From the NCBI GenBank assembly GCA_020025675.1, contig JAHHRS010000060.1:1-9514 (forward strand): a stretch of 9,514 nucleotides of DNA, written 5' to 3'. This document shows, in pieces, positions 5,909 to 9,514 of this stretch. Both the position numbers and the translations under genes were made by a program. This stretch comes from Oscillospiraceae bacterium (lineage in GTDB: Bacteria > Bacillota > Clostridia > Oscillospirales > Oscillospiraceae). How positions within the stretch are numbered: position 1 is the first letter of the stretch; every line of letters starts with the position of its first letter. A model generated the notes under the pieces. It did not search any database. It was not told the origin of the DNA and saw only the letters and a program-made list of their open reading frames with translations.

Positions 5909-7837
5909 ATGCAGTTAAAGAAGGTTTTTGAACCCGGCAAAATAGGCAATCTTACTATTAAAAACAGACTTGTGGTAAGCGCAATGTCATCCCACATGGG
6001 TAATCCTGACGGAACCCCCAACGAGCAGGTTTACGCATATCTGGAAGCTAAGGCAAAGGGCGGCTGGGGTCTTATATTTACCGAAGACCTGGGCGTTACC
6101 GTAGACGCAGGCAGCGACAATGTTGTCGGTTCACTGTGGAATGACGAGCAGATTCCCGGCTGGGCTGAGGCTGTAAGAAGAGTTCACGCAGCCGGCGGAC
6201 TTATGGGTGCACAGATATACCACGCAGGCAGAGAAAGATACCTGCACGCTTACAGCACCTATCCCGTAGCTCCATCCGCACTCAAGGAGCCTGCACTTCC
6301 TTATGTACCTAAAGCTCTTACTGTGGAAGAAATTCACCAGCTGGTGGAGGCTTTCGGTCAGTGCGCACGCAGAGTCAAGGAGTGTGGATTTGACTGTGTT
6401 GAAATACACGGAGCCCACGGCTACCTTATAAACCAGTTTATGTCTCCCTTTGCAAATAAGCGTACCGACGAGTACGGCGGCACTCTAAACAACCGTATGC
6501 GCTTCCCTCTGGAAGTCGTTGCCGCTGTCAGAGCCGCTGTGGGCGAAGATTTCCCTGTAATCTTCAGGTTTAATACCTGTGACTATGTGGACGGCGGCAT
6601 TGAAATTCCGGAAGCAACTGTTATGGCGAAAATGCTTGAGGAAGCGGGCATTGATGCTCTCCACTGCACTCAGGGCATGATGTCATCTAAGCAGACAATA
6701 ATTCCTCCCGGATTTATTGCCAGCATGAGATATTCAGAAAACGCAGCTGCCATAAAAGCTGCCGTAAGTATTCCCACCATCGCTGTGGGCCGCTACAATG
6801 ACGTTTACATGAGTGAGTCCATGCTCAGAGACAATAAGGCTGACTTCATAGTTATGGCAAGAGCTTCTCTGGCCGACCCTGAGCTGCCCAACAAGGCAAA
6901 GGCAGGCAAAATTGATGAGATTATCCATTGCATCGGCTGCGATCAGGGATGCACCGGTGAAACTGCCGCACGAAACAGGATCAGCTGCATTGCCAACCCC
7001 CATACCTGCCGTGAGACCGTTTACGATCTTTCCAAGGTTGAAAATCCCAAGAAGGTATTTATTGCAGGTGCCGGTGTTGCAGGACTTTCCGCTATGCAGG
7101 GTGCTGCCGAGAGAGGCCATAAGGTAACAATCTTTGAATCCTCCGATGAGCTGGGCGGGCAGTGGCTGGCTGCTATGACACCTCCCGGAAAGACCGACTA
7201 CGCTTCCATAATCGTAACTTACAGACGTTTTATAAAGGAGTACGGTGTTGAGGTTCGCCTGAACACTCCTCTCACCAAGGAGATTGTTGAAAACGAAAAG
7301 CCCGATGCAGTTATTGTTGCAACCGGCAGCAATCCTATGTTCCTGCCTATCCCCGGTCTTGACAACAGAGAGTTTGTAAAGACCGCCGTTGAAGTTCTCC
7401 GTGGCAGGACTGCTTACGGCAAGAACGTTGTTGTGGCAGGCGGCGGTATGACCGGCGCTGAGACTGCTGTGTTCCTTGCAAACCAGGGCTGCAATGTTAC
7501 TATTATCGAGATGGCTCCCGAAATCATCACCGACGCCGTTGCACAGCCTAAGGCCTGCCTCTTCGAGGATATTAAGAAGTACGGCATTAAGGTTTACACC
7601 AATACCAAGCTGACCAAAGTAGGTGAAGGCACCGTATACGCAGAAGAGTACGGCGAACCCATTGAATTCAAGCGCATTGATATGCTTGTTAACGCTATGG
7701 GCGTCAGATCCAACAACACTCTGGCAGCAGAGCTGGCAGACTGCGGCTGCAAGGTGGTTTCCGTTGGCGATGCAAGCACCGCTAAGAACGGTTACAAGAA
7801 TATCCGCGAAGGCTTTGATGCAGGTAACAGCATTTGA
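5909..7837 (+). CDS. OYE-family NADH:flavin/Fe-S oxidoreductase (2,4-dienoyl-CoA reductase type)
   Basis: The 642-aa protein has the full architecture of the FadH/BaiCD/enoate-reductase group. The FMN TIM barrel spans about 1-335, with HGAHGYL (167-173) and DEYGGTLNNRMRF (187-199). A 4Fe-4S motif follows, with Cys341, Cys344, Cys348 and Cys360 (C-x2-C-x3-C-x11-C). The FAD fold starts with GAGVAG (387-392) and Glu410, and an NAD(P) fold has GGGMTG (511-516). Such enzymes pass hydride from NAD(P)H through FAD and Fe-S to FMN, reducing an activated C=C bond in anaerobes. Known substrates include dienoyl-CoAs, bile acid intermediates, cinnamate and bilirubin; the substrate here is not predictable. 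Start 5909 is preferred because GGAGG at 5893-5897 then acts as ribosome binding site. ATG 5891, six codons earlier, has no good site. It is the first gene of an operon with the EthD gene. Confidence 0.92.
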   Translation: MQLKKVFEPGKIGNLTIKNRLVVSAMSSHMGNPDGTPNEQVYAYLEAKAKGGWGLIFTEDLGVTVDAGSDNVVGSLWNDEQIPGWAEAVRRVHAAGGLMGAQIYHAGRERYLHAYSTYPVAPSALKEPALPYVPKALTVEEIHQLVEAFGQCARRVKECGFDCVEIHGAHGYLINQFMSPFANKRTDEYGGTLNNRMRFPLEVVAAVRAAVGEDFPVIFRFNTCDYVDGGIEIPEATVMAKMLEEAGIDALHCTQGMMSSKQTIIPPGFIASMRYSENAAAIKAAVSIPTIAVGRYNDVYMSESMLRDNKADFIVMARASLADPELPNKAKAGKIDEIIHCIGCDQGCTGETAARNRISCIANPHTCRETVYDLSKVENPKKVFIAGAGVAGLSAMQGAAERGHKVTIFESSDELGGQWLAAMTPPGKTDYASIIVTYRRFIKEYGVEVRLNTPLTKEIVENEKPDAVIVATGSNPMFLPIPGLDNREFVKTAVEVLRGRTAYGKNVVVAGGGMTGAETAVFLANQGCNVTIIEMAPEIITDAVAQPKACLFEDIKKYGIKVYTNTKLTKVGEGTVYAEEYGEPIEFKRIDMLVNAMGVRSNNTLAAELADCGCKVVSVGDASTAKNGYKNIREGFDAGNSI

Positions 7838-7881
7838 CCCTTTGCAGTAATAAATAAAAAAATAATACAGGAGGAAAAAAT

Positions 7882-8571
7882 ATGATCAGCAGATTTGAAT
7901 TACTGAACAAGAACGAAGATTTGAGCATGGAAGAGTTTAGTGCAAAGTGGCACGAGCACGCAGCTATTGAAATGAAGACTGCAAACCTCAAAGAGCTAAA
8001 CCACACCATTATTACCGACCATAATCAGGATCATCCTCTGGGACGTGGTCCTGTTGAGGTGGACGGATACACCGAGCGTGTATTTGACGACATGTATGAA
8101 ATGGAGCAGGGCGTTGCTTCCGTGGCAGACCAGATTGCCGAGAGCCTGAAGGCTTTTGCTACCGGAAACAAAGTTCTGGTTTGCGCCAAGAAGTTTGACA
8201 CCGTTGTTCCCGAAGAGCTGAAGGGACAGAAGCTTATTAAGCGTATGTCCTTCCTTGGCCTGAAAGAGGGCGTAACCATGGCTCAGTTCCAGCACGAGTG
8301 GTGGGGACTTCACTCCGAGCTGGTTCGTAAAATGCCCGGTTATGTGGGCTACGCACAGAACCTTGTAATTGACCGCTTTGTAGACGGTAAGCGTGTACCC
8401 TACTCCGAACTGCCCGTAGCAGGTGTTGTTGAGTTCTGGTACAAGGATGAAGAGGGCTTCAAGGCCTGCTTCGCAGGAGAAGAGTTCAAGACTACCGCTG
8501 CTCATGGCGGAACCTTCCTCGGAAGTGTTACCACCAACATGGGCGGAGAGGAAGTTTTTGAAATCAAGTAA
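7882..8571 (+). CDS. Tandem EthD-domain (dimeric alpha/beta-barrel) protein
   Basis: The 229-aa protein appears to hold two EthD-like ferredoxin-fold units. The first (about 1-105) contains SMEEFSAKWHEHAAIEMK (15-32). The second (about 115-229) contains TMAQFQHEWWGLHSELVRKM (132-151) then PGYVGYAQN (152-160). The shared pattern is an x-x-F-x-x-x-W-x-x-H helix, with the Pro-Gly-Tyr signature of EthD only in the second. EthD proteins are small cytosolic barrels of mostly unknown role, some acting as accessory or ligand-handling partners in oxidative or reductive pathways. No signal peptide is visible. AGGAGG (7869-7874) lies seven bases before the ATG, and 44 bp separate it from the OYE stop, with no terminator between. 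Lysine codons are mostly AAG, hinting at good expression. The role as OYE partner is inference from linkage. Confidence 0.8.
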   Translation: MISRFELLNKNEDLSMEEFSAKWHEHAAIEMKTANLKELNHTIITDHNQDHPLGRGPVEVDGYTERVFDDMYEMEQGVASVADQIAESLKAFATGNKVLVCAKKFDTVVPEELKGQKLIKRMSFLGLKEGVTMAQFQHEWWGLHSELVRKMPGYVGYAQNLVIDRFVDGKRVPYSELPVAGVVEFWYKDEEGFKACFAGEEFKTTAAHGGTFLGSVTTNMGGEEVFEIK

Positions 8572-8630
8572 TAGGCTAAAAAGCTGCATTACTTAAAGCG
8601 TAATAGATTATACACCTACGCTCCTTAATA

Positions 8631-8679
8631 TTTCCCGACCGGAGCCGGAGGCATCTTGCTTTCGGCTCTGTGAGGGAAA
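8631..8679 (+). other. Two-part imperfect hairpin in the 3' region of the OYE-EthD operon
   Basis: TTTCCC (8631-8636) pairs with GGGAAA (8674-8679). GGAGCCG (8641-8647) pairs with CGGCTCT (8663-8669, one G-U). A symmetric 4x4 internal loop (8637-8640 and 8670-8673) separates the two helices, and the apical loop is 15 nt. No T-run follows on either strand, so it is not a classical terminator. It may protect the 3' end of the mRNA or be part of a small RNA; no known RNA family was recognised. Confidence 0.35.
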
Positions 8680-8760
8680 AGCATGCATCGCATTATGATG
8701 TTTATATTATAATGTATAGATAAATACGAAAATAGCGAGCCGGACTGAGCCGACTCGCCA

Positions 8761-8774
8761 TTTGTGCGCACAAA
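8761..8774. promoter_or_regulatory. Perfect 14-bp palindrome TTTGTGCGCACAAA
   Basis: The sequence is identical to its own reverse complement with no spacer, as expected of a dimer-binding DNA site. Its last three bases are also the first bases of the terminator stem at 8772-8796. It lies between two converging genes rather than at a promoter, so an operator role is uncertain. Confidence 0.4.
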
Positions 8775-8796
8775 GCCCGGTAGTATACCGGGCTTT
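8772..8796. terminator. Bidirectional intrinsic terminator between EthD and HxlR genes
   Basis: An 11-bp stem, AAAGCCCGGTA with TACCGGGCTTT, encloses a 3-nt loop (8783-8785). It is followed on the plus strand by T through 8800 (seven T from 8794), giving a strong terminator for the OYE-EthD operon. On the minus strand it starts two bases after the HxlR TAA (8799-8801) and ends in TTT, so it can also end HxlR transcription. Confidence 0.85.
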
Positions 8797-8798
8797 TT

Positions 8799-9245
8799 TT
8801 AATATTTAAATTCAATCTTTATGCTTTTGTTCAGCTGTTTGCTTTCATATCCGTAGGAAATTATATCATCGGAAATAAGGCCCTGAGATTTGTTCAGCAT
8901 TAAATCAGGATTAAAGCCTTTTCCGAAAATCATTCCCCAGTCTCTCAAATATAAAATTACAGGCATAAGCATTTTTCCAGCCTCAGTAAGAGTGTATTCA
9001 ACACGCAGCGGTTTTTCATCAAATTCCTGACGGATAACAATGCCGTCGTCTTCCAGTTCTCGTAACTGCTGAGAAAACATTTTGTGGGAAATATTCCATG
9101 GAATACTGCGCTTCAGTTCTCCGTAACGGCAGGTGTCGGGGAGAGCGGCACCTAAATACCAGATTATAAAGCACTTCCATTTACCGCTGATTGCACACAT
9201 TGCAAACTTCAGGCTGCATTTTTTTTCGTTGCCTTCATAATACAT
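8799..9245 (-). CDS. HxlR-family winged-helix transcriptional regulator
   Basis: The 148-aa protein carries a clear HxlR domain. CSLKFAMCAISGKWKCFIIW (10-29) includes the family's SGKWK motif. RYGELKRSI (40-48), the helix ISHKMFSQQLRELEDDG (52-68) and the wing with VEYTLTEAGK (82-91) follow. HxlR proteins are homodimeric DNA-binding regulators. Cys10 sits where related Bacillus regulators of this family sense quinones and electrophiles by thiol chemistry; Cys17, Cys25 and Cys39 are also present. About 40 residues follow the domain (from about 105), longer than the usual 110-120 aa. Start 9245 is preferred because AAGAAGG lies seven bases upstream; the ATG at 9263, six codons earlier, lacks a visible site. 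Linkage and shared upstream boxes suggest it controls the OYE-EthD operon and perhaps itself, which is inference. Confidence 0.88.
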   Translation of the reverse strand: MYYEGNEKKCSLKFAMCAISGKWKCFIIWYLGAALPDTCRYGELKRSIPWNISHKMFSQQLRELEDDGIVIRQEFDEKPLRVEYTLTEAGKMLMPVILYLRDWGMIFGKGFNPDLMLNKSQGLISDDIISYGYESKQLNKSIKIEFKY

Positions 9246-9514
9246 CTTGAAGCCTTCTTTCATAAATTACAGGTTAAGTATAAACATAACATAGAAAAAT
9301 GTTTAAATCAAGAGCAAGAAATTGAGAAATTTAGTTAGCAAAATAACGGTATAATATCAAAAAACGGTAAATTTAAAATATTCAGACGGACAATAAATTT
9401 AAAAAATAAAACAATAAATCAGCCAAATAAATATAATTAACGGCTAAAGCTGCGGATTATATACTTGAAAATTAAAACTAAAATGCCCTTAAATATTTTG
9501 CATAGTATTAGTAA
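9246..9514. other. AT-rich region upstream of the HxlR gene
   Basis: No gene is visible up to the window end. On the minus strand TATACT (9278-9283) could be a -10 for the HxlR gene, with no good -35. On the plus strand a perfect TATAAT (9350-9355) could drive a gene beyond the window, again without a clear -35. The heptamer AACGGTA occurs twice (about 9345-9351 and 9363-9369). Two RACAATAAAT boxes lie at 9389-9419. Confidence 0.4.
9389..9419 (+). repeat. Paired RACAATAAAT boxes 4 and 5 upstream of HxlR
   Basis: GACAATAAAT (9389-9398) and AACAATAAAT (9410-9419) are direct repeats with a 21-bp period, about two helical turns. They occur in the same order (G form then A form) as the pair at 5785-5805 near the OYE promoter. 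They lie about 145 bp upstream of the HxlR start. Confidence 0.5.

Larger units (their letters stand above)
8572..8798. other. Convergent intergenic region between EthD and HxlR genes
   Basis: No gene was found. It contains a two-part hairpin (8631-8679), a weaker imperfect dyad (8734-8758, GCGAG-CCGG type), a perfect 14-bp palindrome (8761-8774) and a strong bidirectional terminator (8772-8796). The distance from the EthD stop to the terminator is about 200 bp, which gives an unusually long structured 3' region. Confidence 0.5.

Noticed and set aside
6734..7120. Minus-strand 128-aa open frame inside the OYE gene
   Set aside because: It is a shadow of the conserved Fe-S and FAD coding region with no family match.
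7996..8589. Long minus-strand open frame opposite the EthD gene (197 aa)
   Set aside because: It lies antisense to a gene with a strong ribosome site and domain match, so it is a codon-bias shadow.

Overview
The window looks like chromosomal DNA of an anaerobic member of the Clostridia (Firmicutes). It carries a full-length DUF4317 protein, a YkpA/YbiT-like ABC-F ATPase, strong GGAGG-type ribosome binding sites, AT-rich intergenic DNA and an oxygen-sensitive flavin/Fe-S reductase. No mobile element, tRNA, rRNA or CRISPR array was seen. The species cannot be named from the sequence alone.

Layout. (1) Positions 1-2776, minus strand: a two-gene operon, ABC-F ATPase then DUF4317 protein, 12 bp apart and closed by a strong hairpin terminator at the left edge. 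This looks like housekeeping DNA. (2) 2777-3170: intergenic, with two opposed extended -10 elements, an ATG-less open frame and a terminator-like hairpin. (3) 3171-5249, minus: a short-chain dehydrogenase (SDR) followed by a GntP-family permease. (4) 5250-5908: a large divergent regulatory region with palindromes, a long dyad, a G8 tract and repeated RACAATAAAT boxes. (5) 5909-8571, plus: an Old Yellow Enzyme (OYE)-type NADH:flavin/Fe-S oxidoreductase followed by a tandem EthD-domain protein. (6) 8572-8798: hairpin, perfect palindrome and a bidirectional terminator. (7) 8799-9245, minus: an HxlR-family regulator, with AT-rich upstream DNA containing two more RACAATAAAT boxes.

How the genes may work together (inference). 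Regions 3-7 read as one metabolic module. GntP would import an organic acid or similar anion. The SDR would interconvert a hydroxyl and a carbonyl, and the OYE-type enzyme would reduce an activated C=C bond. The EthD protein would be an accessory or ligand-binding partner of that reductase, and the HxlR protein would sense the substrate or an electrophile. The strongest support for common regulation is a 10-bp box seen three times upstream of the OYE gene and twice upstream of the HxlR gene. In each region a neighbouring pair is spaced by about whole helical turns (11 and 21 bp). The substrate is unknown.

A separate observation concerns the ABC-F protein. All the degenerate catalytic motifs fall in one of its two composite ATP sites, leaving the other intact.
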